A stretch of DNA of 64,000 nucleotides from Primula veris (taxonomy: Eukaryota; Streptophyta; Magnoliopsida; Ericales; Primulaceae). The stretch spans positions 14,806,258 to 14,870,257 of the forward strand of contig OY821747.1 of assembly GCA_963682055.1 (NCBI GenBank). The letters are read 5' to 3'. Positions 36,452 to 48,099 of the stretch are shown here, piece after piece (the stretch's first letter is position 1; the number at the start of each line of letters is the position of its first letter). Under the pieces are notes generated by a model that was not told the origin of the DNA, did not search any database, and saw only the letters and a program-made list of their open reading frames with translations. A program made the translations under genes and the position numbers.

Positions 36452-39400
36452 CCGGGGACTTAGATATTTTAGGTTTTAAGTTAATTGTCCCTACATGAAG
36501 AATCTCATTTGATATTGTATAATGTAAGACTATACTATAATGTAAGACTTAATTTAGTTGAGTTGGTTTGGTGTCCATATTTAAGAGGAATTACACACAG
36601 CTAATTTCATATGTACTAAATTCAAGGTTGATATAAGGGAATTTTAATAGATTTTATTTTTATAAGATTAACTATTGAAAACTTAAGAAATATATCTGGT
36701 GTAGCATGCCCCTGTACAAGTTAAAATGTTTGCGTTTGTAAACTATTATAGGTGAGACAAAGTTTTTTTTTAAACATTTTCTTATTATTTCTATTAATGG
36801 ATTGTACGTTAATGAAGTCACTGGTTTGGTATATATAAATAAAAAATGTAGTTAACTATTGCGGCGGTTTGTAACTAACAAACAAAAGGGCATGATAGGA
36901 TATATTTATTTATTTTATGGATTTTTTTTTTAGTAGAAGTTTTCGACAGCTATAAGAGAACCTCGATTATGGTAGTTTCCTTCTAATTTTTGTAATTTAA
37001 TACTGTCCATGGATTACCTTTCGGTGCCGACTTTTGCTTAGAGTTTAAATGAAATGATACGTTAGGTTATTTTCAATTCGTTTGACAACTGTAAAAGATG
37101 TTTAAGCTATAATTAGGATCCAAACTTGAGATTTAATTTGTGTTTAAAGTTTCAAATAATAAGTGAACTAGCATTATAGTTGTCCTAGTTATTTCGAGTA
37201 AATCTCTTTGGTCGGATTAGTTGCAAAGTTTCAACAGGTCTTGCACTTTGATTGAGAGCATGTATTACATGTGAATTTGGAGTGGTATTTTGGGACTAAA
37301 TATAAATTATTAGGTTTTGCGCTTCTTATTAATTAAAGATTGTTTTGTTTAAGAGAACATGGTATAAAGGGAGATTGATATTATTTTTGGGTGGTGGTCT
37401 AGATGCTAAAACTAGATTGTTTGATAAATTAGAAACAAAATGCAATGTTAGGCCGGTTAGCACCATTATTATTATTATTTTATCAGAGCGTGCAGCGGAA
37501 GCACATGAAATAGATATAGATGTATAAGTAATAAATGTTTCGGAAAACGATATGGAAACAAGTTTTGGAATAGGTTTGGTTATCTTACGGTATAAATATC
37601 AATAATAGTTGTTTGAATTTGAACCATCCCAGAGGTTAATTATCAGTTCAAGGAAAAACATGGTAGGAACAAATTTATTTTTATGTTTTTACCAATTAAA
37701 AGATTAGCTTACCTCATGTGTTTTGCTTTCATGATGTACACTTTGTTATTAGCATTCATGATGACTAAAATCAGAATTTGGACTAAGAATTATGTAGACA
37801 GGAGTTATAGAGTTTTGGAATTATGATTGATGGGAGTTATAGAATTTGGTAATTAATGAGATAATAAACGATCGGAAGTGGTAAAAGTTTGACCTTAGGA
37901 ATTTACGTTAGTATTTTTCCATCATAAGTTTTCAAGTTTCACAAGGATAATGATGATATTATTAATAGTAATTTTAATCTCAAATGAGTTTCCAAGATAC
38001 CTTTTATTATACTTCTTTTATATAGTTTATGCTACATGCACACACAAGTAACTGTTTTGGAGACCGGTTGGTTAAAGAAATTATGTGAGCTGATTTAATC
38101 ACGTCTAAGAAAGCATATATAATATTATTCAGAAACATTATCTTTTTTTTCTCAAGATATTAAAGAAATAAAGTTTCGGGACGAAACTTCTTTAAGTGGT
38201 GTAGAGTGTAAAATCACGTATTTTAATTTAAAAATTTTATTTTGAATATTTATTCTTCTAAATAATTACTCATGTGACTATTTTGTTTTCATAAGTAAGA
38301 ATACTAATGTTTAGTTGTTTAAGTGATTTAAGGAACTTACGGTTACACGTTATCAAAGCTATAGAGTTTTAAAGGATTTAGAGGTATTTAATTGGTAAAA
38401 TAATTTACCATGGATTGATACGTGGTAGTACTCTTAGGGATTAGCTGGTAAGAATTGGGCCTAGTAATTATGTAATTTACTTCGGTTAGAAATATTGAAT
38501 TGAATAAACGTATGATTAGGAATAATGGTGTAAGTTATAGGTCCTTGAATGCCTCACTAAGATGATTAATGACATGATTTGATTGTATTCATATATAAAA
38601 CCGATGCCTTGTCTGAAGGGTAAATGTCAATTAAGAATAGTAAATATTATCTTGAGTTTTCTATAACGAGAGGTTTGTATTTATTCCTATAACTACTATG
38701 CGTGGAATATTTAAGGAGAAATAATGTTACATGTATTCAAAGAGTTTCTGTTGCTAGCAATTTATTAAGGAGGTAACCTTGCATGAGAAATTGAAACGGA
38801 AGTAATAAATTGGTATAGAATTGTAGTATAAATGCTAAGGCAATTGTCATGCCATATACACGTCCCTATAATGAATTATTCCTTGTTAATATAGATATAT
38901 ACACCAGTGCAAATAAAGAAAGAAAGCTAGGTAACATTTCCCTGATTAGATTTTATACTACTTTACTGTATTAAAATTATATGTATGTAACGAAAGTATA
39001 CAAAGATGAGAGAATTAAAGTCCTATGTTGAGCAACGGAAAAGGTTTAGTGGAAAGCTAAGCACTAGATTATTCGTTGTAGAAATGTTTATGTTCTTTCA
39101 GATTAATATTAGGTGAGTGGGTTTTGTCTTGCTATTATAAATATTCCGTTGCAACTTTTTATAATATTTTACAGGCTCATGGGTATTATTTTTCAAGTAC
39201 TAATTATATATGGAAACATTGTTTTTATATTGTTACGAAAACATAGTAAATAAAAGAAAGAAAAGAATGAAAAAGAAGAAGTGATTTATATACAATGGAT
39301 CTGTATAAAGAGAACTAGTTTATATCTTATAAAGATAAAGGTTATATAAAGTGTATCTGTATAGGTTTCTAAATTTATTAATTTATGATTTGCTTATGAT

Positions 39401-40301
39401 TTGTATTTGGGACCACGAGAATAAGTCCAACGGAGAATCCCGAATAAGGGGAAGAGGAAAGTGGGGTGACGTTGGCAACTAAACGAAAGAGTTTAGTTCT
39501 CAACGGTTAACTTAGCGATTGTACGTAGTTTTGTTAACCGGAACGTTTTAAGGAATAGACTCAGCCGTCATGTTGTGGTGACCTTAATTACGTAGTGTAC
39601 GTATGGTTTATACACCTGAGAAAAAGATCGACGGTAAAGAGATTGAGGAAGTCAATAGGGCTTGGTACTCTAAGATATACATGTTATCATTTTGCTTTTA
39701 CCATAAAAAGAAAGAAAAAGATTTTATTATTACTATTGCGATTACTTTTTTATTTTAGTTGTAAGAGATTAACTTCTTGTAATGAACGTAATTTTCGAGA
39801 TTTTATTTAATGAAGCTTTTGCTAGAAATTTGAGCTTATTTAATGAGTTATTTAGCGAGTGTTTAATAATTATTTCATTTAGGCTTTGTTTAGCACGTGC
39901 CGCCACACATGTTATTCAGCCGTGTGACACACCCGTGTCTGGGTTGAGAGTTTATTTTATTTGAGTTTAGGTTACTAGAAGGACTGTATTTTGAGTGTTG
40001 TAGACGTTGTGGAGTTGTTGAGGTAGAAACATGTCATCTTTGCTTACTTTATTGTCTTTTATTCAATTAGATATTGTATACAGATGGTTACTTGATTTGA
40101 TGTTCTTACATGTTGGTCATTTTCTGCAGTTATGGATTGTGAAGTTGTTATGGGTTGTGAACCCTGCGTATTTTATTTTATTTTTATTATGACACGAATT
40201 GAGCGTTTAAATTCTTATGGTCTTATTGTACGTTTATCATTTCTGGGTATAGTTGTTTAGAGAGGAAATTTCGGGACGAAATTCTTTTAAGGAGGGTTAG
40301 T

Positions 40302-41988
40302 TGTAACATCCCGTATTTTTATAAGTAATTTTTATTTATGTTTTAATTTATCCAAAAACGTTTTATTCAAAATTTTACCAAAAACCGGTCACTCGACTAA
40401 TTTTTAGCCAAAAACCGAAACTCTTCTGAAAAACTTTATTTTAAAAAACCTGTTACTAATTTTACTAATAAAAAGGACCCAATAGATTTGTTTCTAAAAA
40501 TTTGTTATTATTGAGTAGTTTATTAATATTTTTGATTAAAAGTTAGCTTTTAGAACTTTGGAGACCAAATAGTTCGCTTCCACAAACTATCAAAAAACAG
40601 TTTTTCTAAACCTAAAAATCAGCCCACTTTCATTCTTTAAACCTAAAAACAAGAGAGAAAAAGAGATAAAAGAGAGAAAAGAGAAGAAGAAGAAGAAGAA
40701 GAAGAGAAACCACGTTAGCGGATTATCACCGGAATCATCTCCTCTACACGCTAAGGTAACGGGGGTTATCCATTGCGACTAGACGAGGGTGTATGTTAGG
40801 ATTAGGTTTTACGTTTAGTATAAATTGGGGGTTTTTGCCTTTTATATTAATTATGTTCTTAATTTGTTAATTGGGGTTTAGTTGTTATATTTTTAATTCA
40901 CTTATTTAATTTTGGATTAGTTGTGAATCTAGCACCTATGCTTTTGGATTATGTTGTATTACGTTACGTGACGTATGAGATTGTGTTATTTGAATAGTAT
41001 AACATTATTGGCCGAGGCCTTAATATTGATATGTATGAGATTGTGTTATATGAATAGTATAATATTATTGGCCGAGGCCTTAATATTGATACATTAGCAA
41101 TGGTCTCTGTCTCTTCCTAATTCCGGGGACAGAAGACGGCCGTAGGGATAGGGAATGACTCGTCTTACGGACTGGGGCGAGTGGCATGAGAGGTCCTAGT
41201 GTGCACTATATTTATTTTTATGTTAGCTATGGTCTCTGTCTCTTCCTAATTCCGGGGACAGTAGACGGCCGTGGGGATAGGGAATGACTCGTCTTACGGA
41301 CTGGGACGAGTGGCATGAGAGGTCCAAGTGCGCACTTTAAATCTACTTTTATGTTAGCAATGGTCTCTGTCTCTTTCTAATTCCGGGGACAGAAGACGGC
41401 CGAGGGGATAGGGAATGACCTACCTTACGGACTGGGGTAGGAGGCATGAGAGGTCCATGTTTGTTATAGATTTGTGTTGACGTTATTTAATTTATTTAAT
41501 TCATCCCGTTATAGAATGTTATTATATTTCTTTTTATACGTCGATTATTGTAGTTGTAGAATTTGTGAGCTCTTGCGTTTATGGGATGGAGTGACGGTAT
41601 TTGTGGTGCCGTCCCGTCTAGTTACGTGCGTGGGATTCACCGTTACAATTTTGTATTTCAGGTACCAATTAGGTTGGCATGTTTGGATAAGAGCTGTTGC
41701 ATTGCAACATCATGGGCTTGGGGCTTCCGTTTTCCTTTCATTTTTATTATATTTTGAGGTTGTAGCCTATGGGCAAATTATTCGTTTAGTATTCTCTTTT
41801 TTTTTGTGTGTCAAAACCATTTTGCTTGTAGCCGCATTTGGCAACATTTTTATTTAATTGTCAATTGTTCTTTCAGCTCGTATTTATTTCTTTGAAAAAA
41901 TTTTAAATTCGTACCAACAGGTTCTATTTTCTTTTGTTTTAAAAAGGTCATGCCTCGATGTCCGTTTTTAGGATTTTGGGGCGTGACA
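40302..41988 (+). repeat. 3' LTR of element C
   Basis: 1687 bp; differs from its partner by a few substitutions and an extra GAA triplet or so. Preceded by the polypurine tract GGAGGGTTAG. Confidence 0.9.
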
Positions 41989-42174
41989 TAGTTGCTGGCT
42001 CGGTTTCGACCCTCAAGGGCCTGTGATTAAGATTGTCTCTTCGGAGTCCTTGCTGGCACGGTTCCTTTCAATGGGTCCTTGTAATTGTTCTGTACCTGTT
42101 TCATTTGTATTAGCTAATTCATCATGTTTTCCTTTACATGACCCTCCTTTTTTGTCTATAGAGTTGGTAACATC

Positions 42175-43548
42175 ATGGTGAAATTTGAGATAGCCAACAA
42201 CAAGGATGACAAGAAGTTGGTTATTACATCACATGGAAAAATGACCTCGCCCATCATTTCTCGCCCATTGACCGGGAGGCATGCTCTGCCTCGGCTTCCC
42301 TTGGATAATATTCCGAAAATCAGGAATTGGACATGCAAAGACCATAACGCTAATGAGAATTTCATATTATCACCTACTGCAACATTTGACGATAAATGCT
42401 CGTTCAACACCCTCGGACGAAGGATCATTTCTTTGGAGACGAAATGGGTACTACCATAAACATCTTTGGCAAATTCCGTTATGTGCCTAAGTACTGGGAG
42501 TTGGATGAGGACATTCTTGGATGAAAATGTGTTGCGCTATGTGATTTTCTTCTTTACGATGCTGTATTTGCGTCGCTGTTTACTTACGACAAGGACGTTA
42601 ACATATTTCGGGCCTTTTGCGAAACTTGGTGCCCAGAATCAAACACTCTTCAGACTTGTGTGGGGGAAGTGTCACCGACCCCTTGGGATTTGAACCTGAT
42701 CGGCGGTCTACCAATTGCCGGAGTGATCTATGATGAAGTTGTTCCTTATTCCGATGAACTAAAAACAAAAGATAAAGTCGACACCGATGTCATACCGCCT
42801 TGTTGTAAATATTTATTCTATGCATTTCATATCCTCAGTAATAATGATAAGATTTCTTTGAGTGATTGGGTATTATACTAGTTTAAAGGGAATTTAAAGC
42901 ATGTAAAGCATGTAAAGCCTCAGTTTCAGGTTTCAAATAAGGTCACTTGTCCTACCTACATTGGGAATCCTAATGGTGTTATCAACACGGTTGAGGGTTG
43001 GTCCTTAGAGACAAGGGCTGTTTTTGAGAAGCTTGGTGTACCAAGTCATTTGTACATGGAGGTATATCTTGCGGCATTCGTATCCTCTGGGATCTGCTTG
43101 TTTGTTTTTTCCTGATGGTTCCAATGTTCATATCCGTCCGACAACATTTAAACCCGCAAGCTTGATGGTGATCGGTGATAAAGTTGGTCTCGCACTCCCA
43201 GTTTTGGCAACATTATACAAATGATTGAATGTTATTTTGAATTCAGCAACTCCGGGTTCGTCAAAGGAATGTTTTCCCATGCATTATCTTTCGAGATGGT
43301 TGGCACAATATTTCAGTACACATTACCCTGTACCTCACATTCGTAGTGGTCCAATGATGGCTCGATTTTTGGGTCAAGGAGGGACAAGGCTCTATACTGA
43401 CAAGGGTGCTCGGGAATTGATTCATTATGGATATTCTATTTCTTGGAACGCCACCTCATTTGTAAAAAGTCATCAACAGACACTAGCTCCGTTTTATAAG
43501 GAAAAATTAGTGGATATTGATCGATGGGGGTGTTTCATTAGCATTTGA
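42175..43548 (+). pseudogene. Plant mobile domain (PMD) protein, antisense gene of element A, N-terminal part
   Basis: The start ATG at 42175 opens MVKFEIANNKDDKKL. The plant mobile domain (PF10536, 'aminotransferase-like') follows in three frames: LGRRIISLETKW; then a shifted segment with VPKYWELDEDILG, VGEVSPTPWDLNLIGGLPIAG and YDEVVPYSDE; then LGVPSHLYMEVYLAAFVSS; then FPMHYLSRWLAQYF near 43280. Stops interrupt it near 42523, 42879 and 43222. PMD proteins (MAIN/MAIL in Arabidopsis) act in gene silencing and genome stability; the domain is also common in plant transposable elements. The gene runs opposite to pol of element A and sits between integrase and the 3' LTR. It is decayed and unlikely to make a full protein. 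Confidence 0.75.
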
Positions 43549-44700
43549 CCATGCATGTTAAGCTTACGATGGGATGATCGATTTATCTTAGAGTAGTATA
43601 ACCCATGTCGGTTCAGTAGACAGTTTGGGTTTTCTCAAACAACGACAATTGAGCTTGGAGGAGCTGGTGTTCGTTCTTCAAGTCTTGAAAAGGGATTCTA
43701 GTTTTGGCTTTATAGTATTCATGAGTATCCTGACTCAAAGGCAATTGTCCCTCTTCTATCTGAAAAACTTAAAGCAAACGTGACCCGAAGGTTTAGGGAA
43801 TGGTGGGTAGAAGTTCATGGGTATTATTTGATTGATGGGAGAGAAACAATTATCGCTAGTACTCGAAATGTTGTTGGTGACCCTAATATATCTTCTCATC
43901 CTGACGTTGATATACTACAAATATCTGAGGCGTCTTCTAGTGCCACAATAGTTCTTGTGAATCCTAAACGACCTGAGAAACGTTGTTCTTCTTCTGTTTA
44001 TAATCTGGAAAATAGTCGAAGCGATAGTGAGCATCATCATTGTTGTCAAAAAAGGAGAACTGTTATCTCTGCTGATGTGAATCTCAATCCCCAAGATGAA
44101 GACGCGCCAAAGGGAACATCACTGTCGGAGGTATTCGGTTTAAACTCTTTCCTTATCATTACTTTGACTGTAGTAATTTGAGTAGAGTATTATGATGAAA
44201 CCCTTAGTTTGCTGCATATATACATTTTTTTTATGATTGTTGGTCGCTTTTTTTGTGTGAAAAGAACATGGTAGGTTATGCACCTAGAATGGATTTGGCC
44301 ACATTCTCTATTCATTTTATAATACCTATCTATACCATGCTTTTGCTTCCCTCCTATTTTTTAGAGAAAATTCGTAGCATTGCAAGTGTTTTAACACTCT
44401 GTAATGTAATTGCTACTAATACTCCATAGTGGTTTAACAAAACTAAAACAGAGGTCGTGCAATAAAACATGTTACTGTATTTTCTTTGTTTTGCTCAACC
44501 CTTTGCGTAAGAATTCTGAACATGGTCTTGGTCTTTGCGAAGTTAGTCGATAGAAACTCCTTCCAATTTATCGATTCCTTTCTCTCTCCTCTTTGTTTTA
44601 TCATTATTTTTTTTGTTTGTAAAAATTTCAGTTGGAAGATCGACTTGTTGAAGGTAATTCTGGTGAGGGAAATCTAAATTACCAAGTACAAAATGTGTTG
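43549..44700 (+). pseudogene. PMD gene, middle part
   Basis: Open segments continue the gene: LSEKLKANVTRRFREWWVEV then HGYYLIDGRETIIASTRNVV around 43760-43880, followed by a low-complexity polar stretch (CQKRRTVISADVNLNPQDEDAP) to 44131. A splice donor-like GAGGTATTC follows at about 44129. Between 44182 and 44640 the DNA is intron-like. Another short exon-like piece (LEDRLVEGNSGEGNLNYQ) is near 44635-44720. No known domain is visible in this part. Confidence 0.5.
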
Positions 44701-44734
44701 GAGAAAAGATTAACTTCGAAGGTCTTCGTAAAAC

Positions 44735-45080
44735 TCCTTTCTTTTGACGGTTTTTTTTATAAGCACATATATTTGCACTTTCTGATACATGCTATTTTAT
44801 TCTTTTAAGCAGGAATCTCAAGTTTTCGAAGATAATGTTGGTGATGGAGATCTTAATCGCCTTGCTAAAGATATGTTCAAAAAGAGATTATTCTCGGAGG
44901 TACCCCTTTCTTTTGACGGTTATTTATTTATTTATTACGCACATATATTTGCACTTTCTGATACATGCTATTTTATTCTTTTTAGCAGGAACCTCAAGGT
45001 TTCGAAGATAATGTTGGTGATGGAGATTTTAATCACCTTGCTAAGGATATGCTCGAAAAGAGATTATTCTCGGAGGTAAT
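44735..45080 (+). repeat. Tandemly duplicated exon of the PMD gene
   Basis: A 176-bp unit is repeated: exon-like parts at 44812-44900 and 44988-45076, each between an intron with CTTTCTTTTGACGGTT ... TTTTATTCTTTTTAGCAG and a GAGGTA donor. Each encodes about 30 residues of the form VFEDNVGDGDLNRLAKDM. The reading frame is kept in both, so the duplication once lengthened the protein. The similar peptide at 44640-44720 may be an older third copy. Confidence 0.75.
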
Positions 45081-45186
45081 TGATAAAACCTGTTATTTTG
45101 TTGAATACTTCCCTTTTTGATTACCCTTCTTAAGAATATGTTTTCTTCTTGATTCCTCTTGCTAATACCGTTGTATAATTATTTCA

Positions 45187-45971
45187 GCCAGAACATGAAC
45201 TTCACAAAGAAGGCACTGGCAACAATGATAATGAGTTGGAAAGACTATCGTTTGGCGAGAGCATGGCCTACATGTCCTGGTTGCTTGGAGAATGCTCTGG
45301 TTTCCCTCAGATGCTAGAAGAGGTTTCTAAATTGTGCGCGGAGGTTCCAAAAAGGCAGGTTCTTTCTTCAACCTCATAGTTCAGAACTGCTGATGATGTT
45401 GCAACTTGTTAGAATTACTATCTTAAGTCATTGTGGGCAAAACTTGAGGAGAAGCTTTTGGGTTGTAGCTTGCAGCAGCTTAGTTTGCTCAAAGTCAAAG
45501 AGGAGGTCTCCAATATCTTAAAGGGAATGGCTATTGTTCCGAACCTTAACTTGTCCTTTTTTGAAGAATAAAGTTTCAGAGCTATTTGACAAAGCTTACG
45601 AATATGATCAGCAGTGCTTACTGTCTTTGGAAAATAAGTCGGAGGGGTCTCAAAAATTGGTTATTGAAGAGAAAAGTAAACTGATCGAAGTTATGGATTC
45701 TGATCAAGTAAAATTCCACTGTTGTTACCTGGATCTTGCCACTATTGTTACCCTGATCGATGAGTTGAAAGCAAGGTACAAGGAGAAGAAATCGTTGTTG
45801 AGTGAGGAGAAGAACAAAGTATCAAAATTGCGAGCTGATGTTGATTCACTTAATGAAGAGATTACTACGCTTAAGGCCCAGGAAAATGAAGCTGAAGATC
45901 GATTGGGAGAGTTTTCGAGGTTCTTAGAGCATGCTCGTGGAGAGATCATAAGCTACAAGTTGTTTTCTTAA
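45187..45971 (+). pseudogene. PMD gene, C-terminal coiled-coil part
   Basis: An exon at about 45187-45358 encodes ESMAYMSWLLGECSGFPQML and ends at a CAG/GT donor. After an in-frame break, 45534-45971 encodes a strongly charged helix: VSELFDKAYEYDQQCLLSLE, then YKEKKSLLSEEKNKVSKLRA, then DVDSLNEEITTLKAQENEAE. Its heptad spacing of Leu/Val fits a coiled coil. PMD-bearing genes of plant retroelements often end in such a region, so I assign it to the same gene. A further possible exon lies at 46731-47033. Confidence 0.5.
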
Positions 45972-46146
45972 TTTTTTTACGTTCTGGCAGATTTATGTGC
46001 CTTGTTTTTTTTTTTTTTAGTAGCATCTCATGTAGGTTTGTCCTAATTTCCGAATAATGTCTCTTTTTTATTTTGAATAAGACTTTGCCAATTTCGTTTA
46101 TCTACTGCAGTTATTTTCATTTTTATATAGCTCGGTTCTTTATACA

Positions 46147-46399
46147 TTAGTAAAAGTTACCCATACGTTGCGTGTGAGACGCGTAATGACATAATATTCA
46201 GATTTTGTATCATTTATTGTAGTTATGTAGGTTAAAACGAATTGTTAATTAATTTAGGCTACATCCGTAATTATGAAAATATAGTGAGGACAAATTGTTA
46301 ATAAATTGGTAATTATTAAAACATAGTGAGGGTATTTTTGGAAAAATTGGGGCAAAATTGGACAGTCTCATTTCTGTTGTGTTGGCTTATTATAATAGA
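46147..46399 (-). mobile_element. Helitron-like non-autonomous element (copy 2)
   Basis: On the - strand it begins TCTATTATAATAAGCCAACA and ends CTAA before T. A hairpin-forming GCGTCTCACACGCAACG precedes the end. Beginning, AT-rich middle and 3' hairpin match copy 1 at 14004-14285. It lies in the spacer of element A, inside or behind the PMD gene. Confidence 0.6.
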
Positions 46400-46542
46400 A
46401 TGATTTCGTCGACTTCATGCACTCTATTACACCAGCACACCAAGTTTTTTTTTTAATATTCGCCATAGTCACCGATAACTTGATCTGGTCTTTTACTTAG
46501 TCTCTCTTAGCCTTTGCATTTTTTCCTTCTTACCCCCCTTTT

Positions 46543-46660
46543 TCGAAGGTCAGTTCCTTTTGTTTTATGATGGTCAAATGCAATATATTATTAGTCTGCT
46601 GTTGTTTCGAAGGTCAGTTCCTTTTGTTTTATGATGGTCAAATGCAATATATTATCTATT
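46543..46660 (+). repeat. 65-bp tandem duplication
   Basis: A unit from TTCGAAGGTCAGTTCCTTTT to TGCAATATATTAT appears at 46543 and again at 46608 with no visible difference, separated by a few bases. It lies in the element A spacer. Confidence 0.8.
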
Positions 46661-46730
46661 CTTGTTCAGCGGCATCGAGACATCAATTTATCATAGAGGC
46701 GGATATGGAGCTTTGCTGAATAATTAATCA

Positions 46731-47033
46731 GTGACTCCTTTTTTTGAGTCATTGCGGTTTGGTGCCAAACGAAGGTTAAACAGTTTGTCCTCTAGATTCA
46801 CTGCTGGTTTGGTAGAAGCATACAACGAAGGAAAACCTGCTGACATGTCCGTTGCTTTGAGTTTGTTTGGGATAAAAAAACTAGTATATGCTGGACTTTT
46901 GCCAGTGAGAATAGCTTCTTGGTGCCTTGACTTAGTCTTTTGTCACTGCCATGTAATTCTCAGCTTGTATATTTTTTTTTGCATTGTTTTTGTTCCATCT
47001 TTATCTTCAGTGTATTTATCCAGAGAAGCTTGA
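46731..47033 (+). pseudogene. Possible last exon of the PMD gene
   Basis: A 100-codon frame begins TPFFESLRFGAKRRLNSLSS, then FTAGLVEAYNEGKPADMSVA. The first half has protein-like composition; the second half (CLDLVFCHCHVILSLYIFF) looks like translated non-coding DNA. I do not recognise a domain. Its position downstream of the coiled-coil part on the same strand is the only reason to link it to the PMD gene. Confidence 0.3.
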
Positions 47034-48060
47034 TCCACACTTATAAAGAAAAACATGTTGAACTATGAACATGAGGCTAAACGTGTAGCAAAGCTTGAAG
47101 TCACAGTACTCGTAGCATTCTCAAGTTTTCATGTTACAGTTCAAATGATAAATCGGACTCCTAAGAGCTGTTGTTTAGTCAAAAAAATCTGAAGATTGGT
47201 TTTATTCTTGGCGATAGTGTACTAGCTTGAGCAACAGAGTATGATTACATGTCCTGGTCCGGTTCGAAGTGATCAAGGCAAGATAAAATTCCGCTGGAGA
47301 CTCACTTGTTTGTCCTCTTTAATGGCGATGTTCAAACACATTCGATGAAAATCTTGAATCTAACGATGGCGGAAACAAGTCTGATTATTTTATTCTTGTG
47401 CGCGAAGAAGTTCGGTCTCCTCTGCTCAGAAATTTCCAATTAGATTGTAAACCGCGAAGTAATCAGTCTTCAAAATCTACCTTTGCAGCAGCAAAGAACT
47501 TTTTTCATCCCTTTTAATGGATTTGGATTCGTGAAATGTGTAAATGATATGACCATTTACGAGAATTTATACATAATCTTTCCTTTAAGCTGGCAATAAC
47601 TTGTTGAAACTCCCTTTTTTTTAAGCTTATGTTAGGCTAATAAAAACATTGTTGGTTCACTTTTTATATTGGATGTTCGTGATACACAACTTATATTATT
47701 AGTTACCCCAATTTTGATGTTTTTTTAATAAATAAAACGATATTTTCGCGATTTATTGACCATATTTGGATTACTAAAACAACTTCTTTCCTTAATTGGA
47801 ATATTCTTGCTTCGATATAGTGTTTTAATATTTCGTAGTTTTGCTATTGAGAAAACAAAGTAATTTTTTTTGCATGACTGATCTCAAAAAAAAACTTAAA
47901 GATGCCTACGTACCCGTGAGTGATCAATCCAAACGTAGTTCAAATATTTTATTTTGTTTTTGGTGGTATGACTGATCTCAAAGAAAACTTCAAGATGCCT
48001 ATGTACCCCGTGAGGGATGAAGCCAAACGTAGTTAAGTTGGGTGCCTTTCACAATTTATA
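47034..48060. other. Element A spacer beyond integrase
   Basis: No gene seen. Two copies of a roughly 66-bp segment (47875-47940 and 47969-48034), each running from TGACTGATCTCAAA through GATGCCTA and GTACCC to AACGTAGTT, lie just downstream of integrase. On the - strand this AACTACGTTTGG...GTACGTAGGCATC motif is common near the pol end of Tat-type elements. Confidence 0.45.
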
Positions 48061-48099
48061 CTCGTGTGGGTAAAGAGTAACATGCAGTTTATACTCGTG

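Larger units (their letters stand above)
34768..41988 (+). mobile_element. Element C: same LTR family as B, opposite strand, lacking the priming site
   Basis: LTRs at 34768-36451 and 40302-41988 (TGTAACATCCCG...GGGGCGTGACA) are almost identical to each other. A perfect target duplication TAGTT is at 34763-34767 and 41989-41993. The internal region (36452-40301) matches the inner part of element B inverted and ends in the same AAGGAGGGTTAG tract. Directly after the 5' LTR the sequence jumps to CCGGGGACTTAG, which in B lies about 1.4 kb inside, so the priming site and leader are missing. There is no coding capacity. LTRs are about 0.3 kb shorter than those of B because of fewer tandem repeats. 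Confidence 0.85.
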
